Shown here one piece after another: positions 12,455 to 23,764 of a stretch of DNA of 64,000 bases. The translations under genes and the position numbers were made by a program. Location of the stretch: the NCBI RefSeq assembly GCF_031844705.1, contig NZ_CP134609.1:2418001-2482000 (forward strand). The letters run 5' to 3'. Source of the stretch: Streptomyces sp. ITFR-16. Its GTDB lineage: Bacteria > Actinomycetota > Actinomycetes > Streptomycetales > Streptomycetaceae. The stretch's first letter is position 1, and every line of letters begins with the position of its first letter. Below the pieces are notes generated by a model. It had not been told where the DNA came from, did no database searches, and was given only the letters and a program-made list of their open reading frames with translations.

Positions 12455-15058
12455 TCAGCGCATCAGCACGCCCGCGCCCTCGCCCGTCGTCTCCGTCGGC
12501 TGGGCGACCAGGCCCAGCTCCGCGCCGTTGGCCAGCAGCCGGTGCGCGGGCAGCACCCGCACGGTGTAGCCGTACGGACCGGTGCGGTCGAGCGCGAGCG
12601 GACCGTCGTACAGCCAGCGGCCCTCCAGGTCCTGACCGCCCGCCGGCTTCAGCGGGAAGACCTGGGCGTCCGAGATCGCGTCGGCCGAGTCCACCCGGCC
12701 GGCCACCGCCTGCACCTCCACGTCGTCGGGCTCCAGCGCCCCGAGCGTGATCCGGACCCGCAGCGCCAGCGTGGCGCCCAGCTCCGCCGAGCCGCCGGAC
12801 CCGGTCGGCGTCACCGCCTCCACATGGTCGACGGCCACCCCCGGCCAGGCGGCCCTGACCCGGGACTTCCAGCCGGCCAGCTCCCTCGCCTTCGCCGCGT
12901 CCAGCGTGCGCCGGGCGACGGCGGCGGGGGTGTACAGCCGCTCCACGTACTCCCTGACCATCCGGTCGGCCAGCACCTTGGGACCCAGCGTGCCCAGCGT
13001 GCGGCGGACCATCTCGATCCAGCGCTCGGGGAGCCCCTCGCTCCCCCGGTCGTAGAACCGCGGGGCGACCCGGTCCTCGATCAGCTCGTAGAGCGCGTTC
13101 GCCTCCAGGTCGTCGCGCCGGTCCTCGTCCAGCGCGGAGCCGTCGGCCGTCGGGATGGCCCAGCCGAAGTCCGGCTCGAACCACTCGTCCCACCAGCCGT
13201 CGAGCACGGACAGGTTGAGGCAGCCGTTGAGCGCGGCCTTCATCCCGCTCGTACCGCACGCCTCCAGCGGGCGCAGCGGGTTGTTCAGCCAGACATCGCA
13301 GCCCGGGTAGAGCTTCTGGGCCATCGCCATCCCGTAGTCGGGCAGGAAGACGATGCGGTGGCGCACCCTGGGGTCGTCGGCGAACCTGACCAGCTCCTGG
13401 ACCAGCCGCTTCCCGCTGTCGTCGGCCGGGTGCGCCTTGCCCGCCACCACGATCTGGATCGGCCGCTCGGGATGCAGCAACAGCCCCCGCAGCCGGTCGC
13501 GGTCGCGCAGCATCAGCGTCAGCCGCTTGTACGAGGGCACCCGGCGGGCGAAGCCGATGGTGAGCACGCCGGGGTCGAGCACCCCGTCGATCCAGCCGAG
13601 CTCGGCGGCCTCGGCGCCCCGGGTGCGCCAGGAGGCGTGCAGCCGCTCACGCACCTCGCTGACGAGCTGTTCGCGCAGGGTGCGGCGCAGCTCCCAGAGC
13701 TGCCGGTCGGGAATCTCCGCGGCGGAGTCCCAGCGGCCCGGGGCGGGCCCGGACCCGGCCCGCAGCCGGTAGACCTCGGGGGCGACCCAGGTGGGTGCGT
13801 GGACCCCGTTGGTCACGGAGGTGATCGGCACCTCAGGGGCGTCGAATCCCGGCCACAGGCCGGCGAACATCTCCCGGCTGACCGCGCCGTGCAGCGTGGA
13901 GACCCCGTTGGCCCGCTGGGCGAGCCGGAGCCCCATCACCGCCATGTTGAAGACACCGGGATCGCCGCCCTCGTACGTCTCCCTGCCGAGCTGGAGGACG
14001 CGGTCGGCGGGGACGCCCGGCAGTTCGCCGTCGTCGCCGAAGTGACGGGCGACCAGCTCGCGGTCGAAGCGGTCGATCCCGGCCGGGACCGGGGTGTGGG
14101 TGGTGAAGACGGTGCCGGAGCGGACGGACTCCACCGCGGAGTCGAAGTCCAGGCCGGCGTCGGAGAGCTCCCGGATGCGTTCGAGGCCGAGGAAGCCGGC
14201 GTGCCCCTCGTTGGTGTGGAAGACCTCGGGGGCGGGGTGGCCGGTGAGCCGGCAGTAGGTCCGCACGGCGCGCACCCCGCCGATGCCCAGCAGTATTTCC
14301 TGGAGCAGCCGGTGTTCGCTGCCGCCGCCGTAGAGCCGGTCGGTGACCTCGCGTTCGCCCGGGGCGTTGTCCTCGACGTCGGAGTCGAGCATGAGGAGCG
14401 GCACCCGGCCCACATGGGCCTGCCAGATCTGGGCGTGCAGCGTCCGGCCGCCGGGCAGGGACAGCACCACCTGGCTCGGGGTGCCGTCGGCCTCCCGCAC
14501 CAGGGTGAGCGGGAGTTCGTTGGGGTCGAGGACGGGATAGCGCTCCTGCTGCCAGCCGTCCCGGGACAGGCTCTGGCGGAAGTAGCCGTGCCGGTAGAGC
14601 AGGCCGACGCCGATGAGCGGGACGCCCAGGTCGCTGGCGGCCTTGAGGTGGTCACCGGCGAGGATGCCGAGCCCGCCGGAGTACTGCGGGAGGGCGGCGG
14701 TCACCCCGAATTCGGGTGAGAAGTAGGCGATGGCTGCGGGCAGTGAGCCGGTCTCGGCCTGGTGTTCCTGGTACCACCGGGGGCCCTCCAGATACTCCCG
14801 GAGGTCGGCGGACACCTCGCCGAGACGGTGCAGGAACGCTTCGTCCCCGGCCAGCTCGGCGAGCCGGCCGGCGGACACGGCACCGAGCAGGCGTACGGGG
14901 TCGCACTCCGCCGTCCGGCCGGCCGCCGGGTCGACGGACCGGAAGAGCTCACGGGTCTCGGTGTGCCAGGACCAGCGCAGATTGTGCGCGAGGTCGCTGA
15001 GCGGTTGAAGGGAGTCGGGGAGGACGGGACGCACGGTGAATCGACGAATGGCCTTCAC
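12455..15058 (-). CDS. glgP: Alpha-glucan (maltodextrin/glycogen) phosphorylase
   Basis: GlgP releases glucose 1-phosphate from alpha-1,4-glucan ends using phosphate and pyridoxal phosphate. The GTG at 15058 (V-K-A-I-R-R-F) is preferred to one three codons upstream, because AAGGTGGA then lies about 6 nt before the start. Length is 867 residues, in the actinobacterial GlgP-like group. The glycosyltransferase-35 core shows HTNEGHAGFL, the HTPVPAGIDRF loop and the PLP region ACGTSGMKAALNG, whose Lys binds the cofactor. A C-terminal beta domain (about 770-867) is typical of this subgroup. It is transcribed away from glgE across a roughly 600-bp divergent region. Confidence 0.95.
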   Translation of the reverse strand: MKAIRRFTVRPVLPDSLQPLSDLAHNLRWSWHTETRELFRSVDPAAGRTAECDPVRLLGAVSAGRLAELAGDEAFLHRLGEVSADLREYLEGPRWYQEHQAETGSLPAAIAYFSPEFGVTAALPQYSGGLGILAGDHLKAASDLGVPLIGVGLLYRHGYFRQSLSRDGWQQERYPVLDPNELPLTLVREADGTPSQVVLSLPGGRTLHAQIWQAHVGRVPLLMLDSDVEDNAPGEREVTDRLYGGGSEHRLLQEILLGIGGVRAVRTYCRLTGHPAPEVFHTNEGHAGFLGLERIRELSDAGLDFDSAVESVRSGTVFTTHTPVPAGIDRFDRELVARHFGDDGELPGVPADRVLQLGRETYEGGDPGVFNMAVMGLRLAQRANGVSTLHGAVSREMFAGLWPGFDAPEVPITSVTNGVHAPTWVAPEVYRLRAGSGPAPGRWDSAAEIPDRQLWELRRTLREQLVSEVRERLHASWRTRGAEAAELGWIDGVLDPGVLTIGFARRVPSYKRLTLMLRDRDRLRGLLLHPERPIQIVVAGKAHPADDSGKRLVQELVRFADDPRVRHRIVFLPDYGMAMAQKLYPGCDVWLNNPLRPLEACGTSGMKAALNGCLNLSVLDGWWDEWFEPDFGWAIPTADGSALDEDRRDDLEANALYELIEDRVAPRFYDRGSEGLPERWIEMVRRTLGTLGPKVLADRMVREYVERLYTPAAVARRTLDAAKARELAGWKSRVRAAWPGVAVDHVEAVTPTGSGGSAELGATLALRVRITLGALEPDDVEVQAVAGRVDSADAISDAQVFPLKPAGGQDLEGRWLYDGPLALDRTGPYGYTVRVLPAHRLLANGAELGLVAQPTETTGEGAGVLMR

Positions 15059-15067
15059 GTATTCCAC

Positions 15068-15655
15068 CTTTACAGGGGACGTACGAATCCGAGGGGACGC
15101 ACCACGGTGTGCGCCGCTCCGTCACCCTCGACGGTAGCGGTGCGCGCCCTCCGCCGGACACGGCGCACGGCCGCCCCGGGGTGTGCGACCCCCGCACTCC
15201 GGCCGCCCCCGCACTCCGGTCCCGGGGGCCTTCTGACGCACCATCCGCAGATCCAGACACATCCGTCACAGGGGTTATGGCCGATTCCCTCCCCTCACGC
15301 GGCCTTGTGGCCCTTCGTCCTACAGGGAAGGCTGCCCTGTGGCACCCGGCGCGCCCCGCGCGCACCGGCTCCCCGTCATCCCGCGTATGCGCGGAGAGCC
15401 CGGCGCATTGAGACCTTCACAGATACGCCCGAGTAGTTAACACACCACCGGATTGGCCTACCGAGAACCGTGGGAAGGCTTCTCCGGTACCCGGAACGCA
15501 CGCATTCCGATGCCACCTGAGGGCACCCGGAAAGGGTGACCGCATGATTCATCCGCCGTTCACCGGCGATCGGCCCACGGTTCGTATGCAATCGGTTCCC
15601 ACCCCGCACCCCATCCTTTCGAGTGCCATTCGAGTGAACGCGGACAGGAGCGGCC
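15068..15655. other. Divergent regulatory region between glgP and glgE
   Basis: About 590 bp without a supported gene. It must hold the promoters of glgP and of the glgE-treS unit. I see no perfect long dyad. The stretch 15405-15470 is the most A/T-rich part and is the likeliest promoter area. The glgE ribosome site AGGAG is at the right end. Confidence 0.4.
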
Positions 15656-17811
15656 ATGCCCCCACCCCACCAGTCATCCAAAGAGCGGCTAGAAAGGACG
15701 GAAACCCACCGTCGCGGCGCGCGCGTTCAGCCCTCCGCGCCCGTTGTGCGCCCTGTTGAGTCCGAGCTCCAGTCCCCAGGTGATTCCATGATCGGTCGCA
15801 TTCCCGTCCTCGACGTCCGCCCGCTCGTCGATTGCGGAAGAAGGCCCGCCAAGGCCGTTGCCGGTGAGACCTTCCAGGTCACCGCGACGGTCTTCCGCGA
15901 GGGCCATGACGCGGTCGCGGCCAATGTCGTCCTGCGGGATCCGAACGGACGGCCGGGCCCGTGGACCCCGATGCGCGAGCTGGCTCCGGGCACCGACCGC
16001 TGGGGCGCGGACGTGACGCCGGGCGCGGAGGGCCGCTGGACGTACAAGGTCGAGGCCTGGAGCGATCCGGTGGCCACCTGGCGGCATGCGGCACAGATCA
16101 AGATCCCGGCGGGCATCGACACCGCGCTGGTCCTCGCCGAGGGCGCCGAGCTGTACGAACGGGCCGCAGGCGGTGTGCCGAAGCGGGACGGGCGCGAGGC
16201 GGTGCTGGCCGCGGTCGACGCCCTGCGCGACGAGTCCCGGCCCGCCTCCGCCCGGCTGGCCGCGGCGCTCACCCCCGAGGCGGACGCGGTGCTCGCCCGC
16301 CACCCCCTGCGTGAGCTGGTCACGGCGTCGCGCCCGCAGCCGCTCGTGGTCGAGCGCCGGCGCGCGCTCTACGGCTCCTGGTACGAGATGTTCCCCCGCT
16401 CCGAGGGCGCGAGGACCGAACCGGCGAAGCCGCCGCGCAAGGGCTCCAAGGCGGCCCCCGGCCCGGACCGGATCATCAGCGGCACCTTCCGTACGGCCGC
16501 CGAACGGCTCCCGGCGATCGCCGCCATGGGGTTCGACGTGGTCTATCTGCCGCCCGTCCACCCCATCGGCACGACCCACCGCAAGGGGCCCAACAACTCC
16601 CTGTCCCCCGCCCCGCACGACGTGGGCGTGCCCTGGGCGATCGGTTCGGCCGAGGGCGGGCACGACGCGGTCCACCCGGATCTCGGCACGCTGGAGGACT
16701 TCGGGCACTTCGTCGAGACGGCCCGCAATCTGCGCATGGAGATCGCGCTCGATTTCGCCCTCCAGTGCTCGCCCGACCACCCCTGGGTGGAGAAGCACCC
16801 CGAGTGGTTCCACCACCGCCCGGACGGCACCATCGCCTACGCGGAGAACCCGCCGAAGAAATACCAGGACATCTATCCGATCGCCTTCGACAAGGACATG
16901 GGCGGAATCGTCACGGAGTCCGTACGCATCCTGCGGTTCTGGATGGACCAGGGGGTGCGGATCTTCCGGGTCGACAATCCGCACACCAAGCCGGTGATCT
17001 TCTGGGAGAAGGTGATCGCCGAGATCAACCGCACCGATCCCGATGTGATCTTCCTGGCCGAGGCATTCACCCGTCCCGCGATGATGCGCACCCTCGCGAG
17101 CATCGGATTCCAGCAGTCGTACACGTACTTCACCTGGCGCAACAGCCGTCAGGAAATCACCGAGTACGTGACGGAACTGGCCGGTGAGACCGCCTCGTAC
17201 ATGAGGCCCAATTTCTTCGTGAACACCCCCGACATCCTTCCGGGATACCTCCAGGAGGGCGGCAGACCCGCCTTCGAGGCACGGGCGGTGCTCGCGGCGA
17301 CCCTCTCCCCCACCTGGGGGGTGTACGCGGGGTACGAGCTGTGCGAGAACACCCCGGTCCGTCACGGCAGTGAGGAGTACCTCGACTCGGAGAAGTACGA
17401 GATCCGGCCCAGGGACTGGGACGCCGCCGAGCGGGAGGGCCGTTCACTGGCCCCGCTCATCACCACGCTCAACCGGATCAGGCGCCGCCACCCGGCGCTT
17501 CAGCAGCTGCGCGACGTGCACTTCCACTCGTCCGACAACGACGCCCTGATCGTCTACAGCAAGCGCTCCGGTTCGAACATCGTTCTGATGGTCGTCAACC
17601 TCGACCCGCACCACACCCAGGAGGCGACCGTCTCGTTGGACATGCCGCAACTCGGCCTCGACCGGCACGAGAGCGTGCCGGTGCGCGACGAGCTCACCGG
17701 CACTTCCTATCACTGGGGCAGGACCTTCTATGTGCGTCTGGAGCCGGGCGTCACGCCCGCGCACATCGCCGTCCTGCGACCGTCCCCGCCGACCGGAGGG
17801 TCACCCACACC

Positions 17812-17815
<4 letters not shown>
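15656..17815 (+). CDS. glgE: Maltosyltransferase GlgE (maltose-1-phosphate:glucan)
   Basis: GlgE transfers maltosyl units from alpha-maltose 1-phosphate onto glucan ends. Starting at ATG 15656 gives 719 residues. That ATG has CAGGAG 6 nt upstream, and its opening MPPPHQSS resembles, from memory, the start of S. coelicolor GlgE1 (MPATHHSS). An internal ATG at 15788 ([12 protein letters not shown]) with AGGTGA is the alternative. The region between them (about residues 11-40) is longer than I remember for the relative. GH13_3 nucleophile Asp440 lies in RVDNPHTKP and acid/base Glu469 in FLAEAF. Their 29-residue spacing equals the characterised Asp394/Glu423 pair. The stop overlaps the treS start. 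Confidence 0.96.
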
Positions 17816-19518
<1,703 letters not shown>

Positions 19519-19544
19519 CCCCACGCCGGGCCACCGGCGCCACC

Positions 19545-19568
19545 GCGGGGCGGTTTCCGCCGCCCCGC
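19545..19568. terminator. Hairpin between treS and pep2
   Basis: GCGGGGCGG (19545-19553) pairs with CCGCCCCGC (19560-19568) across a 6-nt loop, 27 nt after the treS stop. It could end or attenuate the glgE-treS transcript, with pep2 about 190 nt further on. Confidence 0.6.
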
Positions 19569-19756
19569 ACGGGGCACTCTCCCCCCATACCGGGTGTTCA
19601 GGAAGCTTCCTGGATCCTCCTGGCGTTTCGATCCCCACATGTCGAGTCCGTACGGATCATCCTGACCCGACACGTCCCGCACAGCCGGACAGCCAATGCC
19701 GCAATCCGGGACACTCTTCGCATCCTGTGGTGTGCCCGGGGAAAGGACGCGATGCC

Positions 19757-21154
19757 ATGTCGGAGGCTGCATCCGCTCAGGTCACCCTGGCGAACAGCAC
19801 AGCCCTGCTCCCGTCTCTCGGACCGCTGCTGCACGAATGGCTGCCCCGGCAGCGGTGGTTCGCGGGCAAGGGGCGGCCCATCACCGCCTTCTCGCTCGTC
19901 TCGGCGACCGAAATACTGCCGGTGGATCCCGCCGGCTCCGCCGACACCGGGCCCGGACTCCTGCATCTGCTGGTCCGGGTCCACCAGCCCACCATGCCCG
20001 CCCAGCCGCCCATCGACTGCTACCAGTTGCTGCTCGGCGTACGGCCCGCGCTGCCGCCCCCGCTCGCACCTGCCCTCATCGGCCGGGTGGCGGACGGGCC
20101 GCTGGCCGGACTGAGCGTCTACGAGGGGCTGCACGACCCGCGCCTGGCCACCCTGCTGCTGGAGCGGCTGCGCACCCCCGGCCGCCTCGGCGCCCTGCGC
20201 TTCGACCGGGGAACGGCCTCCGTCCCGGAGGGCCTGGCCCCCCGGGTCCTGGACACCGAGCAGTCCAACTCCTCGCTGGTGTACGGCAATGCGTACATCC
20301 TGAAGATCTTCCGCCGGGTGTTCCCGGGCACCAACCCCGATCTGGAGCTGCCGCTCGCGCTCTCCGGCGAGGGCTGCGGCCGGGTCCCCGCGCCCGTCGC
20401 CTGGTTCGAGGCCGCGACCCCGGAGCGGCTCACGCTGGGCGTGCTGCAGCCGTATCTGCGCGGTGCGCAGGACGGCTGGCAGCTCGCCCTGCGTGCGCTC
20501 GCCACCGGCCAGGACTTCACCGCCGAGGCGCACGCGCTGGGGCGGGCCACCGCCGAGGTGCACACCTCGCTCGCCGCCGCCCTGCCCACGCCGGCGCTGC
20601 GCGGTTCCCGGACCGACCAGCTGGCCTCGGCCATGGTGCAGCGGCTGGAGGCCGCCGCCCACGCGGTGCCGGAGCTGGTGCCGTACGTCCCCGGGCTGCG
20701 CGCCGCGTTCGACGCGGTGGCCGCGCTCGGCCGGCGGGGGCGCAGCTGGGCCACCCAGCGGGTGCACGGCGACCTCCATCTCGGCCAGACGCTGCGCGGG
20801 ACCGACGGTTTCTGGTCACTGATCGACTTCGAGGGCGAGCCGGCCCGGCCGCTCCCGGAGCGCCGCAGCCCGCAGCCACCGGTCCGCGATGTCGCCGGGA
20901 TGCTCCGCTCCTTCGACTACGCGGCCCGCTCGCACCGTCCGTGGAACGACGAGTGGGCGGCCCGCTGCCGGGACGCCTACTGCGAGGGCTACGCGCGCGC
21001 CGCGGGCGCCGACCCCCGCGACGAACCCGAGCTGCTGCGCGCCCACGAGACCGACAAGGCGGTGTACGAGGTGCTGTACGAGGCCCGGCACCGGCCCGAC
21101 TGGCTCCCGGTCCCGATGGCCGCGATCCACCGTCTGGCATCGGTCGCCGACTGA
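19757..21154 (+). CDS. pep2: Maltokinase Pep2
   Basis: Pep2 phosphorylates maltose with ATP to maltose 1-phosphate, the GlgE donor. The ATG at 19757 (MSEAASAQVT) has AAGGA 9 nt upstream; no homology lies before it. The 465-residue protein has the maltokinase N-terminal cap (LPRQRWFAGKGRPI at about 27-40) and a bilobal kinase fold. The catalytic loop is RVHGDLHLGQTL, and SLIDFEGEP is the metal-binding DFE-type segment. RDVAGMLRSFDYA is a family hallmark. The gene sits between treS and glgB, as in mycobacteria and other streptomycetes. Confidence 0.95.
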   Translation: MSEAASAQVTLANSTALLPSLGPLLHEWLPRQRWFAGKGRPITAFSLVSATEILPVDPAGSADTGPGLLHLLVRVHQPTMPAQPPIDCYQLLLGVRPALPPPLAPALIGRVADGPLAGLSVYEGLHDPRLATLLLERLRTPGRLGALRFDRGTASVPEGLAPRVLDTEQSNSSLVYGNAYILKIFRRVFPGTNPDLELPLALSGEGCGRVPAPVAWFEAATPERLTLGVLQPYLRGAQDGWQLALRALATGQDFTAEAHALGRATAEVHTSLAAALPTPALRGSRTDQLASAMVQRLEAAAHAVPELVPYVPGLRAAFDAVAALGRRGRSWATQRVHGDLHLGQTLRGTDGFWSLIDFEGEPARPLPERRSPQPPVRDVAGMLRSFDYAARSHRPWNDEWAARCRDAYCEGYARAAGADPRDEPELLRAHETDKAVYEVLYEARHRPDWLPVPMAAIHRLASVAD

Positions 21155-21236
21155 CCGCCCGCCGGCGCCCCCGCACCGCCCCGGCTCCGCCCGCCCGGCT
21201 CCATCCCCGCCCACACCTCCCGAGGAGGCTGTCCCT

Positions 21237-23669
21237 GTGACCGCCCGCAAGCCGTCCCGCAACGCCCCCGATCCGGCTCCCCCCGCCACCGAGGCCCCCC
21301 TCTCCGCAGCCCCCCACCCGGCCCCCGCCGAGCACGCGGAGGCCGTCGCGGGCCCCGCGACCGGGACCATCGCCCCGGCCCAGGCGGACACCCCGTCCGC
21401 CGCTCCGGCCGCGCCCCCGGCCAAGCGCGCCAAGCGGTCGGCCCCGCCCAGGCCCCGCAGCGCCGGCGGTCAGGGGGTGCGCCCGGCCCGGCCCCTCGAC
21501 GACGCGGACCGGGGACGGCTCCTGGCGGGCGAGCACCACGCGCCGCACGATCTGCTCGGCGCGCACCAGATCCGCGGCGGGGTGGTGTTCCGGGTGCTGC
21601 GCCCGTACGCCCGCAGTGTCACCGTGCTGGCCAAGGGGCTGCGCACCCAGCTGCACGACGACGGCGACGGGTTCTTCTCCGGGCTGCTGCCGATGCCGGC
21701 GGTGCCCGAGTACCAGCTCCTGGTGGCCTACGAGGACAACGAGATCGAGGTCCAGGACCCGTACCGCTTCCTGCCGGCGCTCGGCGATCTCGATCTGCAT
21801 CTGATCGGTGAGGGCCGGCACGAGGAGCTGTGGACCGCGCTCGGCGCCCGGACGATGGAGCACCAGGGCGTCACCGGCACCCGGTTCACTGTGTGGGCGC
21901 CCAACGCGCGCGGGGTCCGTGTCTGCGGGGACTTCAACTACTGGGACGGCACCGGCTTCCCGATGCGTTCGCTCGGCTCCACCGGGGTGTGGGAGCTGTT
22001 CCTCCCCGCGATCGGTGAGGGCGCGCTGTACAAGTTCGACATCTGCCGCCCGGACGGCTCGCACACCATGCGTGCCGACCCGATGGCCCGGCACACCGAG
22101 GTGCCGCCCTCCAACGCCTCGGTGGTCACGGCCTCGCACCATGTCTGGCAGGACCAGGAATGGATGGCCCACCGGGGCGACGTGCCCGTGCACGAGGCGC
22201 CGCTCTCGGTCTACGAGCTGCATCTCGGCTCCTGGCGACCGGGGCTGACCTACCGGCAGCTCGCCGAGCAACTGCCCGCCTACGTCAGTGATCTGGGCTT
22301 CACACATGTGGAGCTGATGCCGGTCTCCGAGCACCCCTTCGGCGGCTCGTGGGGCTACCAGGTCACCGGCTTCTACGCGCCGACGTCCCGGATGGGCTCG
22401 CCCGACGACTTCCGCTTCCTGGTGGACGCGCTGCACCGGGCCGGGATCGGGGTCATCGTCGACTGGGTGCCCGCGCACTTCCCGCGCGACGACTGGGCGC
22501 TCGCCGAGTTCGACGGCCGTCCGCTGTACGAGCACGCGGACCCGCAGCGGGCCGCGCACCCGGACTGGGGCACCCTGGAGTTCGACTACGGCCGCACCGA
22601 GGTGCGCAACTTCCTGGTCGCCAACGCCACGTACTGGTGCGAGGAGTTCCACATCGACGGGCTGCGGGTGGACGCGGTCGCCTCGATGCTCTACCTCGAC
22701 TACTCGCGCGAGGAGGGGGAGTGGTCCCCCAACGAGCACGGCGGCCGGGAGAACCTGGACGCCGTCGCCTTCCTCCAGGAGATGAACGCGACGGTCTACC
22801 GGCGCAACCCCGGCGTCGTCACCATCGCCGAGGAGTCGACGGCCTGGGACGGTGTCACGCGCGCCACCCACCATGTGGGCCCGGGCGGCTTCGGCGGTCT
22901 CGGCTTCGGGCTGAAGTGGAACATGGGCTGGATGCACGACTCCCTGGAGTACGTGTCGAAGGAGCCGGTGCACCGCAAGTACCACCACCACGAGATGACG
23001 TTCTCGATGGTGTACGCGTACAGCGAGAACTACGTGCTGCCGATCTCGCACGACGAGGTGGTGCACGGCAAGCGGTCGCTGGTCAGCAAGATGCCGGGCG
23101 ACTGGTGGCAGCAGCGGGCCAACCACCGCGCCTACCTGGGCTTCATGTGGGCCCACCCGGGCAAGCAACTGCTCTTCATGGGGCAGGAGTTCGCCCAGGG
23201 CGCGGAGTGGTCGGAGGGCCACGGCCCGGACTGGTGGCTGCTCGATCCCTCGTACGCGGCGGAGAGCGACCACCGGGGTGTGCGGACGCTGGTCAGCGAT
23301 CTGAACGCGGTGTACGGGGCGACGCCCGCGCTCTGGCAGCGCGACACCGTGCCGGAGGGCTTCGCCTGGGTGGACGGGGACGCGGCCGAGGACAACGTCT
23401 TCGCCTTCCTGCGCCATGACGCGCAGGGGGCCCCGCTGCTGGCCGTCTGCAACTTCTCGCCGGTGGTGCGGCACGACTACCGGATCGGGGTGCCGGACGG
23501 CCCTGCGGCCTGGGAGGAGGTCCTGAACACGGACGCGGCCCGGTACGGCGGCGGTGACGTGCGCAACGAGGGCCCGCAGAAGCCGGAGGCCGTATCCGCG
23601 CACGGCAGGGCGACGAGCCTGGCGCTGACGCTCCCGCCGCTCGCGACGGTGTGGCTGCGGCCCGCCTGA
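21237..23669 (+). CDS. glgB: 1,4-alpha-glucan branching enzyme
   Basis: GlgB makes alpha-1,6 branches in the glucan built by GlgE. The GTG at 21237 has AGGAGG 8 nt upstream. Of 810 residues, the first 75 or so are a low-complexity Pro/Ala tail ending in a Lys/Arg cluster (AKRAKRSAPPRPR). That tail is absent from E. coli GlgB and typical of streptomycetes. Two CBM48-like beta domains follow (about 90-300), then the GH13 barrel with nucleophile Asp479 (GLRVDAVASM), acid/base Glu532 (TIAEEST) and PISHDEVVHGK. The gene lies 82 bp after pep2 and is probably transcribed with it. Confidence 0.96.
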   Translation: MTARKPSRNAPDPAPPATEAPLSAAPHPAPAEHAEAVAGPATGTIAPAQADTPSAAPAAPPAKRAKRSAPPRPRSAGGQGVRPARPLDDADRGRLLAGEHHAPHDLLGAHQIRGGVVFRVLRPYARSVTVLAKGLRTQLHDDGDGFFSGLLPMPAVPEYQLLVAYEDNEIEVQDPYRFLPALGDLDLHLIGEGRHEELWTALGARTMEHQGVTGTRFTVWAPNARGVRVCGDFNYWDGTGFPMRSLGSTGVWELFLPAIGEGALYKFDICRPDGSHTMRADPMARHTEVPPSNASVVTASHHVWQDQEWMAHRGDVPVHEAPLSVYELHLGSWRPGLTYRQLAEQLPAYVSDLGFTHVELMPVSEHPFGGSWGYQVTGFYAPTSRMGSPDDFRFLVDALHRAGIGVIVDWVPAHFPRDDWALAEFDGRPLYEHADPQRAAHPDWGTLEFDYGRTEVRNFLVANATYWCEEFHIDGLRVDAVASMLYLDYSREEGEWSPNEHGGRENLDAVAFLQEMNATVYRRNPGVVTIAEESTAWDGVTRATHHVGPGGFGGLGFGLKWNMGWMHDSLEYVSKEPVHRKYHHHEMTFSMVYAYSENYVLPISHDEVVHGKRSLVSKMPGDWWQQRANHRAYLGFMWAHPGKQLLFMGQEFAQGAEWSEGHGPDWWLLDPSYAAESDHRGVRTLVSDLNAVYGATPALWQRDTVPEGFAWVDGDAAEDNVFAFLRHDAQGAPLLAVCNFSPVVRHDYRIGVPDGPAAWEEVLNTDAARYGGGDVRNEGPQKPEAVSAHGRATSLALTLPPLATVWLRPA

Positions 23670-23683
23670 CGCGACGTCACACA

Positions 23684-23716
23684 GGCGGCGGCTCCGGGTG
23701 GTTTCCCGGGGCCGCC
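23684..23716. terminator. Probable terminator after glgB
   Basis: GGCGGC (23684-23689) with GCCGCC (23711-23716) and CCGGG (23694-23698) with CCCGG (23705-23709) form a two-part stem with a small internal loop. It lies between convergent glgB and the HAD gene. Confidence 0.5.
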
Positions 23717-23722
23717 GACGGC

Positions 23723-23762
23723 TTGTTCGCGTGGCGGTCCCGTTGTTCCCGTGGCGGTCCCG
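23723..23762. repeat. Two tandem copies of a 20-bp repeat
   Basis: TTGTTCGCGTGGCGGTCCCG (23723-23742) is followed directly by a copy differing only at the seventh base (23743-23762). The array fills the gap between the glgB hairpin and the stop of the convergent HAD gene. Confidence 0.75.
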
Positions 23763-23764
23763 CG

